Below the pieces are notes generated by a model. The model saw only the letters and a program-made list of their open reading frames with translations. It was not told the DNA's origin and searched no databases. Shown here piece by piece: positions 38,801-55,900 of a stretch of 64,000 nucleotides of DNA. Each line of letters opens with the position of its first letter. Position 1 is the first letter of the stretch. The stretch covers positions 16,558,865-16,622,864 of the forward strand of contig OY997645.1 of assembly GCA_963921795.1 (NCBI GenBank). Reading direction: 5' to 3'. The DNA comes from Nannobrachium achirus. Taxonomy: Eukaryota > Chordata > Actinopteri > Myctophiformes > Myctophidae. A program made the position numbers and the translations under genes.

Positions 38801-41800
38801 TAAATGCGACCTACGGTCGCAAAAATTGGATAATGGTGACCAACATTTTATTCACATAACAAAGTCATGTAACTGTTAACATAATATATCAGCAGGTTAT
38901 CAAACTCTTCAATAAGCTAAGAAGACACTGCAAAGCCACAATAGATCAGTGTTTGATCAAACACCATTGCCCACCATTGCACAAAAAATCTTGACTGTTC
39001 ATTTATCAAATTGTAACTCTGAGAATGTACAAATGAAACTATTTCTATGCCCAGTGTACCTCTAACATCTCAAACGTGTGGTTCTATGTCATGACAGAAT
39101 CCATGTACTGGACAGTGAAAGGCTCTCTTGTGAAGGGGAAGCCCAAGCCCCTCACCAACTTTGGGTTCCCCAGCTGGGTCCAGGAGGTGGATGCAGCGGT
39201 GCACATCGTGCAAACAGGACGAACGTTGTTCTTCATCCATGACATTTACTGGAGGTAGAGACAACCGTTCAAATGAATGAACTCACAGAGACACGTTTTA
39301 TTGTAAACAGAATTCACCCATTATAGCAGTGATTCTCAACATGTAGGCCTGTACCCACTGGTTGTCCGTGAGGTTACTGCAAGTGGGCCCCCACTATTGC
39401 AAGTGGGCAAAAAAAATAAAAAATACAAATGTATGTAAATATACAAAAATGTCATGGTATTTCTTTAAAACCTTGAAAAACTAATACCATTGATCCAAGC
39501 AGGATCATATTTCAGAGTTTGATCATGAAAATAAACATGCTCTGAAAATGCACGCGGACCACCCATCTGACCACTCTACGCGGCAGTGGTCAGTTGGGTG
39601 CGCCGCGAACGCTTTTACTGACATGTGAACCACTGGACCCTGAGCCAGAAACAGTTGAAAACCACTGCATTATAGGATAGGATTTCCCTGTGCTGTAGGT
39701 TATAGCCACTTGAGTGTACTGAAGGTTTTGGTTTACTTGGGAAAAGTTGGAAGTACTGTATGGCTCTTCAGTCTCCACAGATTTGTTAAGTGTGGGTATA
39801 CTGAATGCAAGTTGCACACTGAGATGGGGTAGATTAGGGAATTCCATCTGCAGACACACATCTGGAATAAGTCCAGCATCATGCTATGATAACATCATAT
39901 CTCACACGTGCTTGTGATCTTCCACTGTTGAAAAAAGAGCAATGAATTAATACTTTGAAGATGGTAAAACATCAATCTAATTGATTCAGAAAATATATAT
40001 ATGTTACAGTATGTTTGGGTAACTCAGGACGTTCATTGTAAGAGCGCTTGTTTTGTCGTTCACCACACACTAATCACCACCAGATGGCGACGACAGCCAT
40101 TCACTAGTGCAGGCGCTGACGTCACTCGTTTGCGACTCTCTTTCTTTATTTACTAGCCTAGCTCGGCGGTGTTTAGCCATTAGCTTAGCCATTAGCTTAC
40201 TATGAGCGTTTATCGTGGGCTTGCCCAGGCCGATATATAACGATTGCATTCACCACTGCTTCGTAACTTCGCCTGCGGCGCTCGGGGGCGAAGAGCAGGA
40301 CCAAGGTCCGCTGGCCTTCGCGCCGCTTGCAATGTCGTGGACAATCGAGCGGCTCCGCCTGGAGGACGTTGTTGTGGCGACCGCTTGTTCCGCCCCGTGC
40401 CGCACCACGAGTGCTCCGTTTCTCGACCGTACTGTTTCTCTAACAAACCGTGACATATATATACAGAGAGAGAGACACATCTTCAAGCTTTAGTTGATTG
40501 CTCTTTTTTCAACAGTGGAAGTTCACAAGCAAATGTGAGATATGATTTTATAATAGCATGTATGTATATTCTGTTCTTCCAGAAATGTATTACTAGCAAA
40601 GCCTCAGTATTAAAAACAAGCTATGATGCTGTAATGACCACCTATCTACTGTACCAGAGTTGCTGCCAAATCACTTAAAAATAAAATGACTGGTATGAGA
40701 AAACTGTTCTATAACAGTAACAAAGTATGACTAAGTTTATAATGAAGAAATCAGAAATGATCTTTAGGCATAGGAGGGATAGTATTCATGGTGACTCAAT
40801 TTAAACTACACTTCTTTGATGTGGTCACATTGACAGTAACTATGAACAAAAGTTTAGTTTACTAGATTACAGTTTGTAATTACTTGTGATACCCATTGTT
40901 TATGTCGTGGCTTTAGTTTCAATGAAAACCGAAGAGTCATGGATGTTGGTTACCCAAAATACATCACTGAGGACTTCCCAGGACTCAACACTACAATAAG
41001 TGCAGCTCTTCTTAAAGATGGTGAGCCGTTTTCTTGTTTTTTTGTCGTTTCTGTATTTTATTTCCACAGAATAAGTATTGTTTAATTTGTATTGGTTGTT
41101 AAACCGATACAATTGAAGGATGCCATTCGAAAATGTAATATTTGTTATGGTAAAATAATGGCAATACTGTATCTCAAGTTCTCAAGGACTTTGGGGTTAA
41201 CAGCAAAAGTGTCCAAATAATTTTTCAAACAAATTCAGCTGTCAATGCTAAAAAGTGGTAGTTTCCCCCCAAACAGTCAGGTCAAATACATATTCAACAC
41301 CATCCACATAATATAGCTGGAGTTGACAGAATGGTCCATGTTGGTTTAGTTAAGTGAATGGAGCAATCTTGTCAGCTGTCTACACCTTCAGGGTCTTTTG
41401 CAACATAAATGCACAAGGTTGTCATGGGTATAAGAATGCTAATTCACCAACAAGCAGCATCATGTGTCTGGCACTGGGGTTGTTCAAGGACCTGCTTTAC
41501 TCTATATAATTTACTCACTCATCTTATTTCATGAACTTCATATAATGTGGAAACTTCAATAGAAAAAAATATATATACTTATTCTCACTATGGTGCCTGG
41601 ATATAATTGAGTTTAAAACAATTATTTTTTGGTCAGCAAAACTGCCATGCAACAACTTACTGTATAGATAAAGCTTAAAGCTATCATCATCATCATCATC
41701 ATCAACAACAACATTGTTTCTACTGGCAACAACACCATTCAGACACCAGACAACACCACATGATAAAAATGTTGATATCATTAATTCGTTATAAAACTCC

Positions 41801-41927
41801 TGACTATTTTAATTTTGTCATCCTAGGTTTTATCTTCTTCTTTGTCGGACCACAAGTCTTCAAATATGACTACACCCAGCAGCACATCATGGGAGTTGAG
41901 AAAACAAACACCTGGCTTGGATGTTGA
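29899..41927 (+). CDS. Gene A: secreted matrix metalloproteinase, complete (488 aa)
   Basis: Exons: 29899-30033, 30966-31204, 32153-32301, 33521-33646, 34349-34507, 35108-35270, 37099-37232, 39098-39254, 40917-41020, 41827-41927. All have AG/GT borders and sum to 1,467 bp without a break. Residues about 1-22 form a signal peptide; an alternative in-frame ATG is three codons on. The propeptide has the switch PRCGVPD (Cys101) and, in the bait region, RRKRS (61-65), a furin-like site. The catalytic domain has [10 protein letters not shown], the zinc site [11 protein letters not shown] (226-236) and the Met-turn SLMYP. The hemopexin domain runs from RNKC to the terminal WLGC. Bait spacing resembles stromelysins; a fish-specific lineage such as mmp30 is possible, so no symbol is given. 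Introns 4-8 hold several transposable elements. Confidence 0.93.
32681..33435. mobile_element. hAT-like MITE 'CAGTGGTGGAAAGTAACTAAGTAC', with nested insertions
   Basis: The left end CAGTGGTGGAAAGTAACTAA matches the complete related element at 62701-62969. The body (TACTTTTACTT repeats) is interrupted from about 32839 by a block with GCGACC/GGTCGC ends and satellite-like CATATATGGGCAT, then by the palindrome at 33230-33300. The right terminus is not found. It lies in intron 3 of gene A. Confidence 0.65.
33230..33300. repeat. AGATCTACAAGCT palindrome inside a MITE
   Basis: AAAATAGCCGATCTGCAAGC pairs with GCTTGTAGATCTGTTATTTT; inner stem CACAATGCGTTGCATTG / CAATACGTTGTG. Confidence 0.9.
33753..34147. 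mobile_element. hAT-like MITE with 8-bp target duplication, intron 4 of gene A
   Basis: Ends TAGGGATGGGACGATA and TATTGTCCCATCCCTA are inverted repeats, flanked on both sides by the 8-bp direct repeat ATGCCAAT (33745-33752, 34148-34155). It contains a diverged copy of the palindrome (about 33862-33920). No transposase. Confidence 0.93.
34615..34866. mobile_element. TTAA-flanked MITE, intron 5 of gene A
   Basis: Left AGTTCAGCCCCCAAAA and right TTTTGGGGGTGAACTATCCCT are imperfect inverted termini, each adjoining TTAA. A related piece occurs near 21690-21735. TTAA duplications are typical of piggyBac/Kolobok-type elements. Confidence 0.6.
36200..37022 (+). mobile_element. Unclassified GC-rich repeat, copy 1 (intron 6 of gene A)
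   Basis: Runs from AGCGACCGTAGGTCACTTAT to GCGACCAACGGTCGCA. It includes a GCGCTAGAAGAGGGCCATGT block, GGGGTCC-rich sequence and a (GACT)n run near the end. Copies 2 and 3 are at 37759-38824 and 51161-51469. The open frame at 36541-36945 appears in all copies and has no recognised domain. Confidence 0.85.
37299..37357. repeat. AGATCTACAAGCT palindrome copy
   Basis: AAATAGCAGATATACGAGCT pairs with GAGCTTGTAGATCTGCTATTT; inner CGCAGCGCAGCACTGT. It sits beside another 'CAGTGGTTCTC' MITE fragment (about 37380-37545). Confidence 0.85.
37759..38824 (+). mobile_element. Unclassified GC-rich repeat, copy 2 (intron 7 of gene A)
   Basis: Same family and orientation as copy 1, nearly identical over its length, with an internal tandem duplication of about 215 bp (GAGCTGCAGTGTAGGGGGTC... 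repeated from about 38409). It ends with a longer (GACT)n run and GCGACCTACGGTCGCA. Confidence 0.85.
39895..40546. mobile_element. Long-TIR element with GC-rich interior, intron 8 of gene A
   Basis: About 52 bases at 39895-39946 are inverted at 40494-40546; the core GCTTGTGATCTTCCACTG through AGAGCAAT has one mismatch in 34. The interior is GC-rich and holds a perfect CRE palindrome TGACGTCA (near 40120) and an AGATGGC motif. No transposase frame is seen. Confidence 0.8.
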
Positions 41928-41962
41928 AATCCTACTTCCACGAAGTGTCGAGGAAATGCTCC

Positions 41963-42086
41963 AATAAACTTGATTATAGCACTAGGAAAAGAAGGAGAAA
42001 AGAAACGTATGAAGTGTTTCGAATCTTATTTATCATTAAAATATTATATTTATCAGTACCACTGTGGCCTATGATGTCCAAATAAA
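41963..42086 (+). other. Poly(A) signals of gene A
   Basis: Two AATAAA hexamers (41963-41968 and 42081-42086) lie 36 and 154 bases after the stop codon. Which is used cannot be told. Confidence 0.6.
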
Positions 42087-42604
42087 TGATCTAGAATGTC
42101 AAGCAAGCATGTTGTGGTTTTCATATTTAGACCACTGTAAAATGCTCCAAGCACAGTTGTCTGATGTCTGTGGTAAGTTTATGAATTCTTTTGAACTGTA
42201 GTAACATCCCGTGCAACATTACCGTGGTGGTGATGGATAGACAGACAATAGTTTTCCCACGCTGCGCGTGGAACAGTTGTATCACAGTTGTGTTGCCGTG
42301 CATGTTTACAGTTTATCGATACTCTATCGGTCCATATCGTTTTAGGTATAATACCCCATTCAAAAACTGCAACAAACAATATCTACAAACATTACATTTG
42401 ACACCGAGCCACCAAGCCGCTATCAAGAAGCACGTTGTTTGCACTGCAGCCTGTTGCATTCTATAATATTCTGAAGAGTACACCAGACATGGTACAGTAG
42501 ACATTCCATTCAGAGATGATTTAAACCACAAAGCCTCCTGGAAAATTGGGGTAGGTTGAGGGCTTTGGGCCCACGTGATTGCCTAACAACCTCATTCGCT
42601 CTCA

Positions 42605-42614
42605 TATATAAATA
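42605..42614 (+). promoter_or_regulatory. TATA box of gene B
   Basis: TATATAAATA lies 45 bases upstream of the start codon. No consensus AP-1 site adjoins it, unlike gene A. Confidence 0.6.
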
Positions 42615-42658
42615 TCGAGACAGGTGAAAGTAATCTCACTGTGATGTTCATATAAACG

Positions 42659-48303
<5,645 letters not shown>

Positions 48304-48565
48304 TGCAGTCACTGAATGGGACAAGAGCATCGATTACCCATGGCATCAATTACCTATTGTGTGTTCTCCCTAAAAAAAGAAAGAAAAATGGAACAGGGAA
48401 GCAGTGAGCACACAGACGATTTATGACTGCCGCATTGCACAATATTTCTTATTGACTGAGCATTTTTTAAACAAGCGTGTACCTGTTTCTTCTGTTCTGA
48501 ATCGTGTACATCCATGATGTACCCTTGGGGTACAGCAACGCAATATATCTCATGTGCTAGCATGT

Positions 48566-48571
48566 ATTAAA
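48566..48571 (+). other. Poly(A) signal variant of gene B
   Basis: ATTAAA, 263 bases after the stop; a second ATTAAA follows shortly and an AATAAA lies at 48975. The sequence up to about 48660 is shared with the pseudogene copy at 63 kb, suggesting it is 3' UTR. Confidence 0.45.
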
Positions 48572-48779
48572 CGTTGTATTAAAATGATCAAGACTTTGAG
48601 TCAGAAAGTGGATTATGTCTTTATGGGGCATTGTGAGATTTGCAGGATACAGAACCATGTGTCTTGTGTCATCGTGAAACTGTTTTTTAATATGTTTATG
48701 GTCAGAATTGTAATCATTTAGGAAAGGAGGGGGAGACCTTTGAAACTCAGCTTCACCCAGCTGGTGGCTGCTCAGATGG

Positions 48780-48925
48780 TTATGACAAGCCCTTGTGGAG
48801 CTGGGTTAAGTGTCTTGCTCAGGGACACTTTGAGACATGCAAGGCCGGGAGTTGAACCGGTGACCTTCTGATTAACGGAAGGCCTCTCTAGCCGCTATAA
48901 GCTACGGCCACATCCAGCTCCTATT
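48780..48925 (-). mobile_element. tRNA-derived SINE-like element
   Basis: Read on the minus strand it has an A-box-like TAGCTTATAGCGG and a B-box GGTTCAACTCCCGG about 45 bases apart, followed by CCCTGAGCAAGACACTTAACCC, a block common in fish SINEs. It cannot fold as a proper tRNA, so it is not called a tRNA gene. Confidence 0.6.
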
Positions 48926-49529
48926 TTCTACAGTCTATCATCGTGTGTGTGTGTGTAAGTGTAAGATACATTTCAATAAAATGTAATTTCCTATTAATAT
49001 TGTTGTATCATTTTGTTCAGTATCATATAAAGGCTTATAGATACAGTATTGGGTTATTAGGCGACCTTGAGCAAGTCGCTGTGTCGAGCGGTGCGAAGGT
49101 CGCATGAGCCGGCTCAGCGTCGGCCGTCCGTACACTGGGGGACAGAATACCGTAGTAAATATTTTCAACATGTTTATGGCTAACCACAGCTAAGCTAGGT
49201 AAACACAACACACAGTGAATGGTGGTGTTTGTGAGGATTCGTCAAGTTTGTCGCCATCTAGTGTTGATTACGGAAGGAAGCAGAGAAGATCGCCCAACAC
49301 TGAATCAGCTGGAGGAAGTTCATGAATGACCTATGCTCCCCTAAGAGCAAAAGAAGTGTTTAAGTCAAGTTAAGTCAGTGTTGATTACGCAGAATTACAC
49401 AGGTGCGTTAATTACCAGTAAATATCAAAGTGAATTGATAACAATATGATAGGGGGGAGCAGGTGGTGGTAGGGGGGTGTGGTGAACTACAAAACGAGCG
49501 CTCCGGTCCCAGTCTTACTACACTGTAAC

Positions 49530-49700
49530 AAAGTACACCGTGATGACATCACACCGGTGTACTTTGCAATACAAACCACAAAATCAATCCTACAGTTCTA
49601 GGCAACACAGAAGGGGGGGGGGGACTTTTTTGTATTTCCACACAACTCCTCTAAGGTATATTAATGAAATAGTTCTATATTGAAAATGGGCAGTGATTTG
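49530..49700. mobile_element. Partial copy of the TTAA MITE at 50883
   Basis: Shares ATCAATCCT, AGTTCTAGGCAACACAGAAG, TTTCCACACAACTCCTCTAA and ATTGAAAATGGGCAGTG with the element at 50883-51496. Includes GTACACCG/CGGTGTAC palindromic DNA. Confidence 0.7.
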
Positions 49701-49904
49701 AATAGGCATTATGTAGTATTTATCAGTACAATTCTCTACTATTGAAACACTACAGACAGAGGCCACTTTTCTATTCACAATGAGGGCCTGTCCCACCACT
49801 GGAATGTACCAGAGGATGCTGCCATCCCATGTGTACACACTTTAACACACCTTAGGTGGGGGCGGGCTATGTTAGGATGATGGACACAACAAAGGGGAGA
49901 TTAA

Positions 49905-49912
49905 TATAAATA
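49905..49912 (+). promoter_or_regulatory. TATA box of gene C
   Basis: TATAAATA, 41 bases before the start codon and followed by a GAGA run. Confidence 0.6.
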
Positions 49913-49953
49913 GAGAGAGAGAGAGAGCGATCACATCAGGTCTTTGGACCAGA

Positions 49954-52900
49954 ATGGATTCCTGCATGGTGTTGGCGTTGCTGGCCTGTTTGACTTTATG
50001 CTCAACGGCTCCAACAGTTACACCTGAAACAGATGCTCTGCCGGAGGATGAAGAAACACTTGCTAAGGTAATGAAGAATATGTTGTGCATTTACACTGTA
50101 GTTTTTCTGTATAGTGAAATAAACTAAGCTGAGTAAACCTGGTCAGAGTACCTGGTGGAAGTACTCAGATATTTTACTTAAAGGGGTACTGTCACCTAAA
50201 GGGGTACTGCCACTTTAAAAAGTAATCTTAAAATATGAGTTAATATTTTTATGATGTCATTGTGATTATAAGCCAATCAAATTAATTGACTGTAGTCACT
50301 GTACTTAGACAATTTACTGTACTGGTCAGCTGTTGTTGGGGGACGAGGGGCAGATTACACTGTGACATGAGCTTCAGACTGTTTCAGACTGTTTTCAGAG
50401 AGACCAGGTGACCTACTGTATCATACTATTATAATTTTGGGGCATGTCAGCAGGCCTTTAAGTAAAATAACAAATATAGCAATGTAAAAAATACAACATA
50501 CTCAAGTAAAAGTACATAAATATTAGCAAAATGAAATAAAAAAACTTAGTAAAAGTACTGGTTTGGTCCCTCTGACCATTATTACCATATTAACTCTGAT
50601 ATATTAAACATACATAAATCATTAGATTATTTATACTGAAGTATTAGTGTGTAAGCATGCATGTTACTGTCACTGCTGAGCTGATAGAGGACAGGTAAAG
50701 ACAGGTTGTGAGGTTTAGGGAGAGGAAAGAAGAAAAAACAAAGTTCTTCTGATACACAAATATTGGTGAATATTGGATCATTTGAACATTACATTGAAAT
50801 TAATCCAAATTTAAATCATTAGCCTAGTTGTTGGAGCCGTTAAAAACGTAAAGAAATCTGACATTTTTATGTTATCCATTAAAGGGGTAGACCACCCATT
50901 TTCAATATTGAACTGTGTCATTAATATACCTTAGAGGAGTTGTGTGGAAATAGAAAAAAAGTCCCCCCCCCCCCCCCCCCCTTCTGTGTTGCCTAGAACT
51001 GGAGGATTGATTTTGGGGTTTGTATTGTAAAGTACAACTTGATGACATCACACATTGTACTTTACAATACAAACCCCAAAATCAATCCTCCAGTTCTAGG
51101 CAACACAGAAGGGGGGGAACTTTCTTTCTATTTCCACACAACTCCTCTAAGGTATATTAACCAGTAAGACTCCCTAATCGGGAGATAAGCGACCGTAGGT
51201 CTCGCTAGAAGAGGGCCATGTGAGAAATGAGGGGTGGGGTCTCCGCGTTGCCTTGGCGGACGAATAGGTACCGGCCCCGGCTCTCCCGGACGCTCCTAGG
51301 CCGAGTTAGGGCATTTTATGTGAGCTGCAGTGGAGGGGGTCCTCCACTGGGGGCGCCACCACTTTTGCATCCGTTCTGGAGTAGCAGGAGTGGGTGGTCC
51401 CCGGGAATTCCCCGTGAGCAGCCCCGTGGGGGTGGTCATTTGGTCATTTTTGCACATTTGGTATTTTTTTTACTTGAAAATGGGTGGTCTTCCCCTTTAA
51501 AGGTGATACACCATGCATTTAAAAAGTATTTATGTCATATTCTTTATGTCCCAAAAAACGTTTTTCAAAAGGTTTGAGGCTAAATTACCACTCCTGAATA
51601 GAGAGCCTCTCTCATTTTTGAATGGCTCTCAGAGCATTTCAGCTGCAGTACCACCTTTGGCCTGAACTGCGCCACCCCCCCCCCAAAAATCTTTTTGAAA
51701 AAAAAATCTTTTTTTGAAAAAAGATTTCTTTTTTTGAAAAAAGATTTTTTTTTGAAAAATGTTTTTTTTTTTTAGTTCTTTATTTTTTTTATGATGACGT
51801 CACAATCGGCAGATGACGTCACAATCGGCAGCAAATATGGACAGCCTGTTTTGAGAACCCGCGGGATACTTTTAACCTTCGCCTGCTCAAAACCAGAGAA
51901 AGACACAACGGTCAGAAATGGGACTTTGTGAGGATTGAAGGTGCTAGTGGGACCCCAAAAAAAGGTTTTAAAATAGGAAAAGTGAAATTTCATGGTGTAT
52001 CACCTTTAAGTAAATTTTTAAATTTAAAAAGTGACAAACTGTCAAATAAAAGTAGTGGATTAGAAAGTACATTTCCCTCTGAAATGTGTTAAGTGGAATA
52101 TTACATTAGCATGAGAAATGTACTTACAGTAGTTGTTTCCTACCATAAATTCTGGTGAGATCCATGTAATAAGCAACAGTCATTCTGTATGTCACATGTA
52201 CAGTACAGTGCAGTGCAGTACAGTACAGTACAGTGCAGTACATGAGTAGGTGGAGATCAGGTAAAGGATAGACCTTTAAACCTTCGGAGAATTACAAAAT
52301 ACATTGCACAATTTAATACAAGGAAGGTGTTGCTGATAAATAACTGAATGATACATGGGTTGTGAAAACTATGTAATATGTATGTAATAGATAATGAGCA
52401 GGATCATGTATATTGACTAAATGTTTTCCATAATCCTCTTCCCTCCCTTTTTTCATCAGAACTACCTGTCTCATTTCTATGCTGATGTTGGGGATTCCAA
52501 TTCTGCAAGGCGTAGAATTGCCAGGCCTTCATTCAATGACAGTCTAAAGTCCATGCAGAGCTTCTTTGGACTAGAGGTAATAATTGCTTCAAATAATGGT
52601 ATGTATCATTCCAGCAGATGTTCATGTTCTCAAAAAGCTAGAATTATCTATGTAAGTGAACAAATGAGGCAATGTGAGATTCCATCAAAAGTAATTGTTC
52701 ACAAAAAAGTGACAAAGGGTGGCAATTGAGATAATTGTTGCGTGACGTTTAAATAAATAAATAAATAAATAAAAGTGCCAGTGCTGGGTACTGGAACCTG
52801 AACACGTTGATTGACACAATTTGGGATGTGTTGTCAGGGAAATAACCCAGCAATGGGCATCATTAAACACAAGAATACCACTGACAACATTCTCATGTCA

Positions 52901-55900
52901 GCAAGCATTTGTCACTGGTTTCAAATGGATGGATGGATATTTCATGATGAAGTGAAACATTTTAATGACCAAACATAATGGGAAATCAGTTGCAAATGTC
53001 TGCGTGTTGTTTTCTAAACGTATCTGTCACTAATGACCACCAGGTAACTGGCATCTTGGATAATGAAACTGTGAAGGTGATGAAGGAACCCAGGTGTGGA
53101 ATTCCTGACATCGGCCCGAGCCGATATGCACACTTCTATGGGACACCCAGATGGCATCACAGCCTCATTACCTACAGGTGCTAAACATTAAAGCAAAGGT
53201 GTAACACTTTCATTTCTTCTATCTGGAAGCTCCAAATCCAAAGCGACCCACAACAAGCAAAGCAATACAATAAGCAATAAGGAATACAACAATCAAAGTG
53301 ATTAAGCAGAGTGACTTGTGCAAAATGAGGATATGCTTCTTATTTCGCCAACGACACATGGCCAATTACAGTCAACATCAAATTAAATATTAATATATGA
53401 AACAGCTTTGAACATAGAGTACGTATATACAATATAAAAGTGCTTGGTGAAATAAGCAACCTTTCAAAGACAAACATATATAGGCCTACTGTATGAGCAA
53501 ATACAGACAGGTTTGACAAAATGAGCCAAAAAGCATTCATTGAGAACCAGTGTTTCAAAGTAGCCTGGTCCAGCCTGCTACGCTACGTTAGGTGGGTTTT
53601 GTTTTCTCACTTCGTGTCTCACAAACGCAGCGTGGGCTAGTTTCAAAGTATGACAAATTGACAATGTGTGACAGTGAGGTGATAGTGCAGTGAAGGCTGT
53701 CAATTAATTTGCTACACTATCATGGATGGATATGAATTTATGATACATAAACGTATGATGCATGTATGAGAATCATATGACCATAAAGTTATATTCTGTT
53801 AACTACTGTCTGGACAGTACAGGTCACTGCGACTGTGGTTACCCTGACTACGAGATCCTGTTTGGGTTATACTGTATGTCTAGTGGAGAAACTATTGTCT
53901 TCTTGTTATGATTTGGGAACCAATCATAGACTTCCACGGTTATACTGTTATTCTTTTATATACTGTATGTCTAACCTCCATTTTGGAAGAGAGAGAGAGA
54001 AATAAAGCTGCCACGATTGCAATGGTAGGCTCACTGTTTTTGTCCTCCTTGTCTTGACTCTCTTCAAATACAACAATGTATTGATATAGTCCTTTCTTGT
54101 TTGGTTATGGATTTATTCATCCATATTTATTTAATTTAACAATCATAATCCCAAATGAACAGGATCGTCAACTACAATCATCTTCTGCACCAGAGTCAGA
54201 TTGATGCCACCATTGCTAAAGCATTCAAGGTCTACAGTGATGTTATCCCACTCGATTTCAAACAAATCTACAGTGGTGAGGCAGATATGACGATACTCTT
54301 CGGAAGTAGAGGTGAATATGAGAAAAGGTTTGAGAAATATCAACATTCAGAAAAGAATATTAACAGGAACAAATAACTCTTGTTGGCTAAACTAGTTTAA
54401 TGTACAGTCAGTAACTATGCTGTATCTTTTATTGTTATAGCAATAACATTCATAATACTGTAGTATTGTTACTGTGGAGTCCTATAATGCATCATGGGGT
54501 CCCTTCATGATGCATTATGGGAATATGTTTTATGTTTTACAATATCTTTCCTAACATAAAACAGAGCATGGGGACTGGGACCCTTTTGATGGGCCTAATG
54601 GAGTACTGGCCCATGCCACCGCTCCTGGATGGGGAGAAGGAGGGGACACACACTTTGATAATGATGAATATTGGACTTTAACAGATAGAGGTAATCTTTT
54701 ACACTATTAAAAAAAGGGAGGGGGGGGGGGGTAGAATATCTGTACAGGTAAATCAGTTTTCTCGAAAGGTTTTGATAGCAAAGCATGAGTTTGAAGAAAT
54801 CCTTGAATTTTGATTGATTGATTGACTTGTTTAACAGTTATACAATACCGATAAAAGGATAATTGAAGCTGCTTAACGCATTAATATCTGAGATTATAAT
54901 ATGCATTGTTATTATGGTTATCAGGTATAAATCTGCTGTTAGTGGCAGCTCATGAGTTTGGCCATGCTCTGGGCCTGGATCACTCCAGGGACAGATCAGC
55001 TCTGATGTATCCCACGTACAAATATGTCCAAACCTACGGATTCAAGCTGCCAGACGACGACAGACGTGGGGTACAAGCTCTGTATGGTAATCAAAGCCTT
55101 TAGATCCGGTATGATAATTCATTCAGTGAGGACATTATATAGCCTATACCATCCATTGTTATTTAGTCTATGGATTTTGAATGTGTTCTGTATGTACTGG
55201 ACAATGTTGGAGGTAGCTGGCATCAATCATACTGTAGAAAGGACGTACACATCAGGATGGTGAGAAAATAAGTGTCAGTAATGATCTGTACGGTTAGTGC
55301 TATCTTATTACAAGTGTCAGCTGACCCTGTCTGTCTGTGTAACATAATTAGAAACCAAACCACACAGCATATTGATTGAAATGTTTGCTTGCTTGCCTGA
55401 CTGAGTATTTGCATTAAAGGTGTCCGTACAGTTCCACAACCACCTCCACCTGACCTTGGGCCCAACCCTCAAAATGATCGGTGCAGCAAGGACCTGGCGT
55501 TTGATGCTTCTACCTCTATGAGAGGAGACCTGCTGTTCTTCAAAAATGGGTACTGTATGTTTGAATATGAATAGATTAGAATATGCATTAAATAGCATGT
55601 TTTTCTTTAAATTGATCAAATGCAAAGTAACGTAAGTAACTCGAATGACTAATAGTCACAGGCTTATGAAAGACTGTAGCCATCCCAACCACAGACTGTT
55701 TCAGATGCTGCAACATTATTGACAAATGGCTTCATTGCCACAGAGTCACTGGCAGTAGGATGCTAATTAGCTCCTCCCATCGGAAAATCAGGTTTATGAA
55801 TGAGCAGACCAGGAAAAAAGAACAACAAGACCAGAGGCAGCCTGTGTTTAAATGTACACTGGCAAAGAATTTGAATATCAAGACTGCACTCAAGTAACTG

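Noticed and set aside
48830..48915. tRNA gene on the minus strand
   Set aside because: A and B box-like motifs exist but the cloverleaf is not complete; better explained as a SINE.
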